Source: an uncultured Paracoccaceae bacterium
GTDB taxonomy: Bacteria; Pseudomonadota; Alphaproteobacteria; Rhodobacterales; Rhodobacteraceae
Direction: 5' to 3'
Assembly: GCA_947496535.1 (NCBI GenBank)
Contig: CANMDE010000006.1
Span: 1-64,000 of the forward strand
Length of the DNA stretch: 64,000 nt
Part shown: positions 35,987 through 45,771 of the stretch, in pieces
How positions within the stretch are numbered: position 1 is the first letter of the stretch
How the letters are laid out: each line of letters opens with the position of its first letter
The notes under the pieces: model-generated
The model's input: only the letters and a program-made list of their open reading frames with translations
Databases searched by the model: none
Told to the model about the DNA's origin: nothing
Translations under genes and position numbers: made by a program

Positions 35987-38536
35987 TTAGGACATGGTTC
36001 GGTCACGCAATGCGCTCTGCGCGGCGGTAAGTCGCGCAACCGGAACACGGAACGGAGAGCACGATACATAGTCAAACCCATGGGTCCGACAGAACTCAAT
36101 GGCGATCCGGCTGCCACCATGCTCACCGCATAGGGACAGAATCACATCTGACCGGCCTAACCGGCCACGCTGCGCACCCATGGCCAGCAATTCACCCACT
36201 CCTTCGATATCCATCGTGTGGAACGGATCTTCGGGATACACACCCTGCTGGACATAAGCCGACATGAAACGGCCAGCATCGTCGCGGGACAAACCATAAG
36301 TCATCTGCGTCAGATCATTGGTGCCGAACGACAGAAACGCTGCATGTTCTGCGATGTCCTGCGCCCGCAACGCAGCACGAGGGGTTTCGACCATAACACC
36401 CAGCCGAAAGTCAAACTCGGTCTTGGTCTTTGCGCGCACCGCATTGGCAACAGCATCGACACGCGCCTTGACCAGTTCAACCTCGCGCATGGCGCTAACC
36501 AGCGGGATCATGATCTCGACTTCGACATCAACACCTTTGCCGCGCGCGGCGACAAGCGCTTCGAAAATCGCGCGGGCCTGCATCTCGTAGATTTCAGGGA
36601 CCGCAATGCCAAGACGTACGCCACGCATCCCAAGCATCGGGTTGTATTCGGTCAAGGCTTGCACACGCTCGGTCACTTCGGACAATGGCAGGGCCAATTG
36701 CTCGGCCAGATCGCGCAGGCCGGTTTTGTCGGCAGGCAGGAATTCGTGCAATGGCGGATCAAACAAGCGCACACAAACCGGCTTGCCATCCATAATGCTG
36801 AACATGGCCTGAAAGTCGGCCCGCTGCATCGGCAACAGCCTGTCGATGACGGCACGGCGGTCGTCCCCACCTTCGGCAAATATCATCTCGCGCATGACGC
36901 CAAGCCGGTCGCTTTCAAAGAACATATGCTCTGTGCGGCAAAGGCCGATACCCTCGGCCGCAAAATTGCGGGCCGTTTGCGCGTCCACGGTCGTATCGGC
37001 ATTGGCACGCACGCCAATGTCGCGGAACTCATCCGCCCATTCCAGCAAGGTCTGAAAGGCGCTGTCCAATGCAGCTTCCAGCATCGGCGGCTCACCCGCC
37101 AGTATCTGCCCGGTCGTGCCATCGACTGTAATGATGTCGCCCGCCGCAAATTTGCGTCCGTCAGGGGCAATAACAAGACGTTTCTTTTGATCAATCACCA
37201 GATCAGAGGCACCAACAACGCAAGGCACACCCAATCCCCGCCCGATCACGGCAGCATGGCTGGTCACGCCACCGCGCATGGTCAGCACAGCATGGGCTGC
37301 ATGCATGCCGCGGATATCCTCTGGCGTGGTTTCGCGCCGGACCAGCACACAAGGCTCCTTGCGCGAGGCACTCGCCTGCGCCTCATTCGCCGTCAGCACG
37401 ATACGGCCCGAGGCAGCACCGGGGCTGGCAGCAATCCCGCTGACGATCAGATCACGTTCAGCGGACGGATCAACCTGACGGTGAAGCAATTCAGACAACG
37501 CAGCAGGCTCTACCCGCATCACGGCTTCTTCGCGTGGGATGATCCCGTCTTCGGCCAAAGCAACGGCAATCCGCACCGAGGCACGCGACGACCGCTGAAT
37601 GCGGACGGCATCCAGAATATGCAGACCATCAGCGTTGATGGTGAACTCCACCTCCATCTCTTCGCGCAGTTTGAGGCGGCAAATATCTCCAAAGGCGACA
37701 AGCTGGGCAAAGGCATCCGGGTTCAGCTCTTCCAGCGACGGCCCCCGCTCATCCCGCGTCAGATAGATCGCACGATCAGCATCCCCCAAGGCCTCCCGGC
37801 CCTGGCTCTGGCCAAGATACCGGCCCTTGATCTGCGGTTGTCCGGTCACGCCGTCGGCATATTGAATAATGCCCGATCCGCATTCGCCCGCGCCAACACC
37901 CAGCGCCATGGCCTGCACGACCAGACCCAGACCTGCATCAGCGGGCGCGCCCTTGGCCTGACGCAGCAGACGTGCGGTCGTGCCATCCCAAGCGCGTGCC
38001 ATCGAACGCAGCGCGGCACCCAACTGAACCGCCGGGTCCTGCGGAAAAGGTTCATCCGTTTCGGTCTCGTAAATGTCGAGCATGGCCCGCAGGCTCTTCT
38101 CGTTGGGGACGTCAGGCAGATAGAACTCATCCGGGTCCAGCCGGGCCACATGGATCGCATAAGCCTGCACAAACCGCAGATAAAGCGCACTGGCCGGGCC
38201 TTCGCCCGCTTCGGCCCTCATCGCGGCATAGTGGGCATCATTCATGCCAATATTCAGAATGGCCCCCGGCCCACCCCAATCAGAATCCTGACTGGACGGG
38301 CGCACGGACAAAAGCGGCTGATCACCAAACGGGGCCATCACAGCCGCCATATCCGGCAACTCCCCCTTGGCCGCCTTTCGCACGGTATCAAACGACAGCG
38401 CGACCGTGGTCGGCACCGGCATGTCGAGACGGACCAACCGTTGCAAGCACTTCGCCCGGCCACCATGGACCGAAGACGACATCGCTGCAGTAGGCGTGAT
38501 CAGGGTCAACTGATGATATGGCGGTTGTTGCTGCAC
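35987..38536 (-). CDS. ppdK: Pyruvate, phosphate dikinase
   Basis: Interconverts pyruvate, ATP and phosphate with phosphoenolpyruvate, AMP and pyrophosphate, a reversible step between glycolysis and gluconeogenesis. The 849-residue protein has the ATP-binding segment HGGRAKCLQRLVRLDMPVP, the phosphohistidine domain MRGGVTSHAAVIGRGLGVPCV near 440 and the PEP-binding TIM barrel with LSLCGEHGGSR near the C-terminus (catalytic cysteine). Slightly shorter than the usual 870-890 residues in the N-terminal part. Start is GTG 38536; ATG at 38482 is an alternative. It lies 77 bases behind glyS. Confidence 0.93.
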   Translation of the reverse strand: MQQQPPYHQLTLITPTAAMSSSVHGGRAKCLQRLVRLDMPVPTTVALSFDTVRKAAKGELPDMAAVMAPFGDQPLLSVRPSSQDSDWGGPGAILNIGMNDAHYAAMRAEAGEGPASALYLRFVQAYAIHVARLDPDEFYLPDVPNEKSLRAMLDIYETETDEPFPQDPAVQLGAALRSMARAWDGTTARLLRQAKGAPADAGLGLVVQAMALGVGAGECGSGIIQYADGVTGQPQIKGRYLGQSQGREALGDADRAIYLTRDERGPSLEELNPDAFAQLVAFGDICRLKLREEMEVEFTINADGLHILDAVRIQRSSRASVRIAVALAEDGIIPREEAVMRVEPAALSELLHRQVDPSAERDLIVSGIAASPGAASGRIVLTANEAQASASRKEPCVLVRRETTPEDIRGMHAAHAVLTMRGGVTSHAAVIGRGLGVPCVVGASDLVIDQKKRLVIAPDGRKFAAGDIITVDGTTGQILAGEPPMLEAALDSAFQTLLEWADEFRDIGVRANADTTVDAQTARNFAAEGIGLCRTEHMFFESDRLGVMREMIFAEGGDDRRAVIDRLLPMQRADFQAMFSIMDGKPVCVRLFDPPLHEFLPADKTGLRDLAEQLALPLSEVTERVQALTEYNPMLGMRGVRLGIAVPEIYEMQARAIFEALVAARGKGVDVEVEIMIPLVSAMREVELVKARVDAVANAVRAKTKTEFDFRLGVMVETPRAALRAQDIAEHAAFLSFGTNDLTQMTYGLSRDDAGRFMSAYVQQGVYPEDPFHTMDIEGVGELLAMGAQRGRLGRSDVILSLCGEHGGSRIAIEFCRTHGFDYVSCSPFRVPVARLTAAQSALRDRTMS

Positions 38537-38613
38537 TGCGGCACCACTTATTGTGTGGGTGCAGCATAATCGATAAATTAGGCCTGAACACCAAAAACTT
38601 TAAAGTTTTATGA

Positions 38614-40860
38614 CTATCCCTCGATTTTTGTCAGGTCAGCGACACTCAGGCATGTTTTCCTGATCTGTGACAACAGGTTAAGCCTGTTGCGGCGAAGCAC
38701 CTGACTGTCGGCATTAACTTGCACAGCGTCAAAAAATGCATCAATCGGCCCGCGAAGTGCCGCCATAGCGGTCATCGCAGTGTTGAAGTCTTCCGCTTCC
38801 ATGGCAGGCGCAATCTTCGCATCCGCAGCATCAAGCGCGGCAAACAACGCCTTCTCCGCAGGCTCTTCTGCAAATTTTGGGTCCGCTCCATAGGAATATT
38901 CGACCCCATCCTTTTCCTCGGCTTGGGTCAAAATATTGTTCGCCCGCTTGAACCCCTGCAGCAGATTTTCCCCGTCATCCGTGGCAAGCGTCGCAGCCAA
39001 AGCCTCCGCGCGTTTCACGAGCAAAGTCAGATCATCATTCCCCGGCATCGCGATGCACGCGTCGATGATGTCGTGGCGAATGCCTTTGTCTTTGAGGAAG
39101 ACCTTGAGGCGGTCGTGGAGGAATGAAACCAAATCATTAGCCTTTGACATACCAAATTTGACATCTTCTCTTTCTGTGCTTGCTGGCTTGTCCAAGCCGC
39201 GAGAGGAAATCACTGTTTTCTCGGCTTGTTCAGCAAACTGCGATACCAACTCTGATGGCAAATTCGCATGCAATAGCTCAAATGCCTCATTGAGTTGTCC
39301 GAAGTCTTCCCCGCCCCACACTCGTCCAACGTGCGAAGCCGATGCTAGGAATAATTTCTCAAATATCCCAATACTTATCCGATTCTCCAAAACCAACCGA
39401 ATAACCCCCAGCGCCGCCCTCCGCAGCGCAAACGGGTCCTTGCTCCCCGTCGGCTTCTCATCAATCGCCCAGAACCCGGTCAGTGTGTCGATCTTGTCGG
39501 CCAAAGCCACAGCCACCGAAACCGGCGCAGTCGGCACATCATCCGACGGCCCCAGCGGCGAATAGTGCTCCTCGCATGCTGCTGCGACCACATCATCGTG
39601 CCCAGCAGCCTGCGCATAGTAACGCCCCATCAACCCCTGCAATTCCGGGAATTCATAAACCATCTCTGACGACAGATCAGACTTGCAGATACGCGCGGCC
39701 TCGGCCGCCAGATCAGGCTTTGCCCCGACACTCGGTGCAATCTCACGCGCCCGCGCCTCGATCCGTTTGATCCGTTCCGCCTGTGACCCCAGCTTATTGT
39801 GGAACGTCACATCGGTCAGCGGCGCACCCATGCCCTCAAGACCCACGGTCTTGACCGTGCGCAAATCATTCTCCCAAAAAAACTTCGCGTCCGACAGCCT
39901 TGCGGCCAGCACCTTCTGGTTCCCCGCAAGAATGGTCGCGCCCTGATCCACCGTTTCCATATTCGCCACGGTCACAAACCGCTCAATCCGCCCTGTCTTG
40001 GGGTTCCGCACGGAAAAAAACTTCTGGTGCTCCTTCATCGAGGTCTGCAAGACCTCCGGCGGCAGTTCCAAAAAGTCATCATCAATCTGACCAAGCAGCA
40101 CGACGGGCCATTCAACCAGCCCCGCAACCTCGGCCAACAACCCGCGGTCTTCAACCACCTCAAGACCCAGTGCAAAGGCCTGATTTGTCGCCTCGTGCCA
40201 GATCATCTCGGCCCGTTCTTCGGCGCGCAAGACAACATGCGCGCGCTTCAACTTCGCCTCGTAATCATCTAAAAATGAAACAGAAAACACATCCGGCGCC
40301 ATAAACCGATGCCCGCGCGTGGTATTGCCCGACACAATGCCATCCACATCCAAAGCCACGACATCCGAGCCTTCGTCATCGCGCAAAATGCACAGGATCG
40401 AATGCAAAGGCCGCACCCATTTCAGCGGCCCGTCGCCCCAGCGCATCGACTTGGGCCAAGGGAAGTTGCGGATCGTCTTTTCCAGCACTTCGGCTACAAT
40501 ATCCGCAGCCATCCGCCCCGGCTTTTCGATGACGGCAAAGTAGACCTGCCCCTTCTTGTCATCGCGCACCTCGAGGTCTTCGCGAGCAACACCTGCCCCG
40601 CGCAAGAACCCCTCAATCGCCTGATCCGGCGCGCCAACCTTCGGCCCGCGACGCTCTTCGCGCACCGCCTTGCTTTCGGCCGTCAACCCTTCGACAGACA
40701 ACGCCAAGCGGCGCGGCGTCGAAAACGCAGCTGCCCCGGCATAGGTCAACCCAGCCTCAACCAAGCCGTCCGTCACCAGCTTTTTCAGATCATCCGCCGC
40801 GCGGGTCTGCATGCGCGCAGGAATTTCCTCGGAAAAGAGTTCAATCAGAAGATCAGGCAT
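38614..40860 (-). CDS. glyS: Glycine-tRNA ligase beta subunit
   Basis: Second subunit of the alpha2-beta2 glycyl-tRNA synthetase, which binds tRNA. The 748-residue protein begins MPDLLIELFSEEIPARMQTRAADDL and has the HD-type region and anticodon-binding C-terminus (VNADSQVLRRNRLNLLSQI). A segment around residues 490-580 is more AT-rich than the rest of the gene and contains an insertion-like region; length is above the common 690-700. ATG 40860 overlaps the stop of the DUF6446 gene as TGATG. Confidence 0.95.
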   Translation of the reverse strand: MPDLLIELFSEEIPARMQTRAADDLKKLVTDGLVEAGLTYAGAAAFSTPRRLALSVEGLTAESKAVREERRGPKVGAPDQAIEGFLRGAGVAREDLEVRDDKKGQVYFAVIEKPGRMAADIVAEVLEKTIRNFPWPKSMRWGDGPLKWVRPLHSILCILRDDEGSDVVALDVDGIVSGNTTRGHRFMAPDVFSVSFLDDYEAKLKRAHVVLRAEERAEMIWHEATNQAFALGLEVVEDRGLLAEVAGLVEWPVVLLGQIDDDFLELPPEVLQTSMKEHQKFFSVRNPKTGRIERFVTVANMETVDQGATILAGNQKVLAARLSDAKFFWENDLRTVKTVGLEGMGAPLTDVTFHNKLGSQAERIKRIEARAREIAPSVGAKPDLAAEAARICKSDLSSEMVYEFPELQGLMGRYYAQAAGHDDVVAAACEEHYSPLGPSDDVPTAPVSVAVALADKIDTLTGFWAIDEKPTGSKDPFALRRAALGVIRLVLENRISIGIFEKLFLASASHVGRVWGGEDFGQLNEAFELLHANLPSELVSQFAEQAEKTVISSRGLDKPASTEREDVKFGMSKANDLVSFLHDRLKVFLKDKGIRHDIIDACIAMPGNDDLTLLVKRAEALAATLATDDGENLLQGFKRANNILTQAEEKDGVEYSYGADPKFAEEPAEKALFAALDAADAKIAPAMEAEDFNTAMTAMAALRGPIDAFFDAVQVNADSQVLRRNRLNLLSQIRKTCLSVADLTKIEG

Positions 40861-41381
40861 CAGTTCTGGCTTTCAGGAACAGGAGGACATTCTGGCGGGG
40901 CCGGGTTGCCATCAAACACAACCTCCCCGCATTCATTGATCTGGTGCCAGGCATAGGCCCGACCATCAGGGTAAACGGCAACAATCCGGTCGATGCCGTA
41001 TTCGATGTTTTCAGTGCCGAGAAACGCAATCGCCTCGCCCGACAGATCCGCCCCGATCTGGTCAGCATCAAAGCAATCAAACCAACCCGGAGCGACGCGC
41101 GGCTCCGCATTTTCGACAATGACATATTGCTCGTTCAAAGTGGCCTGGCTTAGCACGCTGTCAAAACAGGCACGGTAGCGCAGCGGGCTGCTGCCCGCAT
41201 CGATCCCCTGAAAATTGTCAAAAGCAATCGGTTCGGGCTGGCCCGTCGTCAGCGATGTCAGCGCTACATCTTGCGCCTCTGCCTGCACCTCATCGTAAAA
41301 GGCATAGACCTGCAGATAATAAAGGGCCCCACCCGCAATGGCTGCAATCACAAGCATCCCCGCAATGATAAATCGTGCCAT
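40860..41381 (-). CDS. DUF6446 family membrane-anchored protein
   Basis: A 173-residue protein with one N-terminal membrane helix (FIIAGMLVIAAIAGGALYYL) and a periplasmic-facing domain containing YRACFDSVLS and GWFDCFDADQIGADL. Two pairs of cysteines are visible. It sits between glyQ and glyS with a one-base stop-start overlap on both sides, so it is fully translationally coupled to them. The function is unknown; the conserved location in this bacterial family suggests transcriptional convenience more than a synthetase subunit. Confidence 0.82.
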   Translation of the reverse strand: MARFIIAGMLVIAAIAGGALYYLQVYAFYDEVQAEAQDVALTSLTTGQPEPIAFDNFQGIDAGSSPLRYRACFDSVLSQATLNEQYVIVENAEPRVAPGWFDCFDADQIGADLSGEAIAFLGTENIEYGIDRIVAVYPDGRAYAWHQINECGEVVFDGNPAPPECPPVPESQN

Positions 41382-42301
41382 CAGGCCGCCGCCCCGCCCG
41401 CTTCGGTCTGCACAAACGCATCCGCGCACATCTTCGCCAGCGCACGCACGCGGCCAATATAGGCCTGCCGCTCAGTGACAGAAATCACGCCCCGTGCGTC
41501 AAGCAGATTAAAGACGTGGGACGCCTTGATGCATTGGTCATAGGCCGGATGCGCCATGATGATTTTCTGACCGGTTTTGGGGTCCTCTGCCGGGGCGTCC
41601 AGAATGCGCTGACATTCGGCTTCGGCATCCTTGAAATGCTGGAGCAACACGTCGGTATCCGCCAGATCAAAGTTCCACCGGGAATATTCCTGCTCGGTCT
41701 GCTTGAAGACATCGCCATAGGTCAAAGCAATCGGCGTCTGCGGATCGTTGAAGGGCATCTCCATCACATGATCAACGCCGAGCACATACATCGCCAGCCG
41801 CTCCAACCCATAGGTCAATTCACCCGAAACGGGTTTGCAGTCATACCCACCCACCTGCTGAAAATAGGTGAACTGGCTGACTTCCATCCCGTCGCACCAG
41901 ACCTCCCAGCCAAGACCCCAGGCACCCAGAGTCGGGCTTTCCCAGTCGTCCTCGACAAAGCGGATATCGTGCATGGACGCATCAATCCCAATCGCCTCAA
42001 GCGATCCCAGATAAAGCTCTTGCAGATCGGGCGGGCTCGGTTTGATCAGCACCTGATACTGATAATAATGCTGCAGCCGGTTCGGGTTCTCACCATAGCG
42101 GCCATCCGTCGGGCGGCGCGAGGGCTGCACATAAGCCGCAGCCCACGGTTTTGAGCCCAAGGCGCGCAAGGTGGTCGCCGGGTGAAATGTCCCCGCCCCG
42201 ACCTCCATATCATAGGGCTGCAAAATGGCGCATCCCTTTGCGGCCCAGTAAGTCTGAAGCCGCAGGATGATCTCCTGAAAACTGCGCGGTTTTTCCGCCA
42301 T
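41381..42301 (-). CDS. glyQ: Glycine-tRNA ligase alpha subunit
   Basis: Catalytic subunit that activates glycine with ATP. The 306-residue protein begins [19 protein letters not shown] and contains the class II motifs [49 protein letters not shown] and [17 protein letters not shown]. First gene of the glyQ-DUF6446-glyS operon. ATG 42301 is used because the family starts with this sequence; 19 codons upstream are open but unconserved. Confidence 0.96.
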   Translation of the reverse strand: MAEKPRSFQEIILRLQTYWAAKGCAILQPYDMEVGAGTFHPATTLRALGSKPWAAAYVQPSRRPTDGRYGENPNRLQHYYQYQVLIKPSPPDLQELYLGSLEAIGIDASMHDIRFVEDDWESPTLGAWGLGWEVWCDGMEVSQFTYFQQVGGYDCKPVSGELTYGLERLAMYVLGVDHVMEMPFNDPQTPIALTYGDVFKQTEQEYSRWNFDLADTDVLLQHFKDAEAECQRILDAPAEDPKTGQKIIMAHPAYDQCIKASHVFNLLDARGVISVTERQAYIGRVRALAKMCADAFVQTEAGGAAA

Positions 42302-42476
42302 GTGCCAACCCTCTAAAGCAATCACCGGCTCAATAGGCCGCGCGGCGGGAAGGGTCAATTAGGCAACGGCTGCTAACTTAATCGAACACCTCGCGGGATT
42401 TTTATATCAACGCTCTTGCGTCAGACAAAACCAGCGGTCAATCACGTGGCTGGGGCACGTTCAATTTGGGGTAAAA

Positions 42477-44177
42477 ATGCTCAAGGCTATCGCAGCTGCT
42501 TTTATATTTTTTGTTCTGACAGTACCCGCAGCGGCCCAGCAAACCTATTGGGTTCAGATCGAAGCGAAGAATACGCTCAGCAACGCGCAAGACCGCGCCC
42601 GTGAATACGCGGCGCAACTGGATGGTATCCACGGGTTCTATCTGGGCAGTGGTTGGTACGGCATCATGATAGGGCCGTTCGGCGAAGCCCAGGCAAGGAC
42701 GGAGCTGACGCGCCTTCTGGCTGGTCGCGCCATTCCATCGGATAGCTACGTGACCGACGATAGCGGCCTGAGACAACAATTCTGGCCGATCGGCGGCGGC
42801 ATCTCGGCCCCTCCACAAATCGAAGTAGCCCCTCCCGGCCCCATCGAACCGGCGGATGAAACACCTCAAGAGGCACGCGCGTCGGAACGCGACCTGACCC
42901 GCGAAGAACGGGAAGAGCTGCAACGCGCGATGCAGTGGGCCGGGTTTTATTCCGCTGCTATTGATGGCTCGTTCGGTCGTGGCACACGTAATGCCATGCA
43001 AGCTTGGCAAGAGGCGAACAATCAGGAACCCACCGGCATCCTGACGACCAAGCAACGGATCATGCTGCTTGATGACTACAATAGCGTTCTCGACGGGTTG
43101 GACATCCGACTGGTGCGCGACGATGCATCCGGCATTCAGATGCGCATCCCCACCGGCATTGTCGCATTCACTGAGTACCAGCCACCGTTCGTGCATTTCG
43201 GGCCAACCGGCAACGTTGATGCGCAGGTGCTTTTCATCTCTCAAACCGGCGATCCGGGGCGGATGATCGGGCTTTACGAAGTCATGCAAACGCTTGAGAT
43301 CATTCCGCCAGAAGGGCCGCGCAGTTTCGGCCCCACCGCGTTCGAGATCGAAGGCATCGGCAACGGCGTCCACTCCTACACCAATGTCACGCTCCAAAAT
43401 GGCGATATCAAAGGCTTCACCCTTGTCTGGCCAGAAGACGACAACCAAAGGCGCGTCCGGGTTCTGGATATCATGCAGTCCAGCTTTGAACGGCTGGATG
43501 GTAATCTGGACCCGAATATCGTGCCACCAAGCGAAGATCAGGCGATTGACATGATGGCGGGCCTCGCGGTGCGACAGCCCAAACTGTCGCGCTCCGGCTT
43601 TTTCGTGTCGGGCGACGGGGCGGTGATTACCACGACAGACGTTATCGACAGCTGCGAACGGCTCACCTTGGACCGTGAAGTAGACGCGTCTGTTTTGGCT
43701 ACCGACCCGGAAAACGGCATCGTGCTCTTGTCACCCAATGAACCGCTCGTCCCGCGCAAAGTAGCCACACTCCGGGTCGAGGTGCCACGCCTGCAGGATC
43801 GGATCGCAGTTGCCGGGTATCCCTTCGACGGCACACTCAGCGCTCCGAGCCTGACCTTCGGGACCGTCGCGGATATCCGCAGCCTGACGGGCGACGATAG
43901 CATTCACCGGCTGGAGATTTTGCCACAAGACGGTGACGCTGGCGGCCCGGTTCTAGACAATGCCGGACACGTCCTTGGCATGCTCCTGCCGCGCGCAGAT
44001 GACAGCAATCAGGTGCTGCCACCGGAAGTGAACTACGCCCGCGACACGGCCAATTTTGTGACTTTGCTGACCACAAACGGGATCGACCCGCAAATCAGCG
44101 AAACCGGCGAGGTTTTGTCGCCCGTCGTCCTCACCCGGTTGGCATCGGACATGACTGTTCTGGTCAGCTGCTGGTAA
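42477..44177 (+). CDS. Exported SPOR, peptidoglycan-binding and degenerate trypsin-fold protein
   Basis: A 566-residue protein with a signal peptide (residues 1-20). Residues 23-100 resemble a SPOR domain (YWVQIEAKN, FYLGSGWYGIMIGPFGEAQAR); residues 140-200 form a peptidoglycan-binding domain (LQRAMQWAGFYSAAIDGSFGRGTRNAMQAW); and from about 365 there is a trypsin-like domain. In the latter the catalytic serine motif is GDAGGPV (residues 486-492) with alanine for serine, and the histidine region reads GAVITTTDVID instead of containing AHV, so it is probably not a protease. A wall-binding scaffold or regulator is likely. Ends 14 bases inside the convergent TPP enzyme gene. Confidence 0.75.
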   Translation: MLKAIAAAFIFFVLTVPAAAQQTYWVQIEAKNTLSNAQDRAREYAAQLDGIHGFYLGSGWYGIMIGPFGEAQARTELTRLLAGRAIPSDSYVTDDSGLRQQFWPIGGGISAPPQIEVAPPGPIEPADETPQEARASERDLTREEREELQRAMQWAGFYSAAIDGSFGRGTRNAMQAWQEANNQEPTGILTTKQRIMLLDDYNSVLDGLDIRLVRDDASGIQMRIPTGIVAFTEYQPPFVHFGPTGNVDAQVLFISQTGDPGRMIGLYEVMQTLEIIPPEGPRSFGPTAFEIEGIGNGVHSYTNVTLQNGDIKGFTLVWPEDDNQRRVRVLDIMQSSFERLDGNLDPNIVPPSEDQAIDMMAGLAVRQPKLSRSGFFVSGDGAVITTTDVIDSCERLTLDREVDASVLATDPENGIVLLSPNEPLVPRKVATLRVEVPRLQDRIAVAGYPFDGTLSAPSLTFGTVADIRSLTGDDSIHRLEILPQDGDAGGPVLDNAGHVLGMLLPRADDSNQVLPPEVNYARDTANFVTLLTTNGIDPQISETGEVLSPVVLTRLASDMTVLVSCW

Positions 44178-45771
44178 GCGCGATATCGGATTTAACGTGA
44201 ATGATCGTTGGCCCCTTGGCGGCCAGCGCATCTTTGACAGCAAGCTGAAACGCCGCCAGATCACGCGGCGCGGCTGATGCGGCACCATAGGCTTCTGCCA
44301 GTTTGCAGAAATCGGGGTTACGCTGGACGACGGCATTAGGCGCGATCTGCGCACGAACCATGCTGTCCTCGATCTCGCCCAGCTTACCGTTGTCCCAGAT
44401 AATGATGAGCAACGGCAGTTCCAGTTCGACCGCAACAGCCAGTTCCTGAATGGTGTATTGAAAACCATAGTCGCCCGCGATGGCGATGGTTGGCGCGTAG
44501 GTCTCACCCTGTTTCCGCCCAATGCACCCGCCAATTGCTGCAGGCAGCGCATAGCCCAATGTGCCGAACCCATACGGATGGTGCCAATGGCCGGGATGAT
44601 CCATCGGATAGAATTCCTTCGCCGCATAGGCGAACTGCGTCATATCGGAATAGATCATGGTGTCGGGCGGAAGTGCCTCTTTCAGCGCATCGGCTACAGG
44701 AACGATACCAGGGCGCTCTGTATCAATTTCTGCCCGCCATGTGGCGCGCTGGTCAGCTACAGACGTTGAGGACCAATCGCTAGAGTGTTGATAATCCACC
44801 AAAGCCTCGCCCAGCGACTGCATGAAATCTGATGCATCAGCGAACACAGCTATATCAGCGCCATGCCGGTCGCTTAACATCTCCGGGTCGGTATCGACAC
44901 GGATCAACTGCGAACGATGACCAAGCGCGTCACGCCATAAATCAACCTCTGCCAACTCGCTGCCCACGGCCACAACGACGTCAGCTTGCGCAATAACATC
45001 TGCGCTGGAAGGACGGGCTAAGGATGACCCAAAATCAAGAGGGTAATCCGCCCCTACCAACCCGCGCGCCGCATAGGTGGTAAAACTCGCTGCACCCAAT
45101 TTGGTAAGGGCGTCGCGACAGAACATCATGGCACCAACAGCCCCACCGCCAAAGATGAACAATGGCTTCTTCGCATTCTGAAGGCAGGACAACACCTCGC
45201 CCTCCACATCAAGCGAGGAACTGACGCGTTCGGGTCGACCGGCTTGCACAGGAAAAATTGGCGCGCGCGCTTCGAGCAACGCAATAGGCGCGATGATCGA
45301 TTTGGGGCGCTTCCTGCCTGTTTGACACTCCTTGAACGCACGATCGATCAACCCATACGCCGCCTCCGCAGTCCGCGCCGTCTCTGACCAGTCACAAACC
45401 GTCCGTGCGGCCCCTTCCTGATCCTTCATCTGGTGCAGTTGCCCACGCTTGGCCGCCGTCTCATCTAGACAGCTTGAGATCACAAGCATCGGCACACTGT
45501 CAGAATAGGCCTGCCCCATCGGCGTCATGATGTTGCACAGCCCCGGCCCCGTGATCACGTAGGCTACACCCGGCCTGCCCGTCGCGCGGGCATAGCCATC
45601 GGCCATGAACCCAGCGCCCTGCTCATGCCGGGCCAGCACATGCGCAATCCCCGCCTCTTCGATCCCGCGATACATTTCCTGATTATGCACACCGGGAATG
45701 CCAAAAATGACATCTACGCCACGATCCTTCAGCATATGCGAGATTTGCGCACCAAGCGGTCTTTGGGTCAT
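44164..45771 (-). CDS. Thiamine-pyrophosphate-dependent enzyme, acetolactate-synthase-like
   Basis: A 535-residue enzyme of the ALS/POX family. The glutamate for TPP activation is in ARHEQGAGFMADGYARATGRPG near residue 45; the TPP-binding GDYGFQYTIQELAVAV is near 425; the central domain has no obvious FAD site. The GDYG variant and the overall sequence resemble proteins annotated as 5-guanidino-2-oxopentanoate decarboxylase (AruI) in arginine degradation, so that is a possible role; a true acetolactate synthase is unlikely without a regulatory subunit. ATG 45771 follows GAGGAGTTG and overlaps the trkH stop as TGATG. Confidence 0.78.
   Translation of the reverse strand: MTQRPLGAQISHMLKDRGVDVIFGIPGVHNQEMYRGIEEAGIAHVLARHEQGAGFMADGYARATGRPGVAYVITGPGLCNIMTPMGQAYSDSVPMLVISSCLDETAAKRGQLHQMKDQEGAARTVCDWSETARTAEAAYGLIDRAFKECQTGRKRPKSIIAPIALLEARAPIFPVQAGRPERVSSSLDVEGEVLSCLQNAKKPLFIFGGGAVGAMMFCRDALTKLGAASFTTYAARGLVGADYPLDFGSSLARPSSADVIAQADVVVAVGSELAEVDLWRDALGHRSQLIRVDTDPEMLSDRHGADIAVFADASDFMQSLGEALVDYQHSSDWSSTSVADQRATWRAEIDTERPGIVPVADALKEALPPDTMIYSDMTQFAYAAKEFYPMDHPGHWHHPYGFGTLGYALPAAIGGCIGRKQGETYAPTIAIAGDYGFQYTIQELAVAVELELPLLIIIWDNGKLGEIEDSMVRAQIAPNAVVQRNPDFCKLAEAYGAASAAPRDLAAFQLAVKDALAAKGPTIIHVKSDIALTSS

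Noticed and set aside
36218..38569. A 783-codon open frame on the plus strand covering almost all of ppdK
   Set aside because: It is the mirror frame of a GC-rich gene on the other strand and contains no recognisable domain or ribosome site; ppdK is clear on the minus strand.
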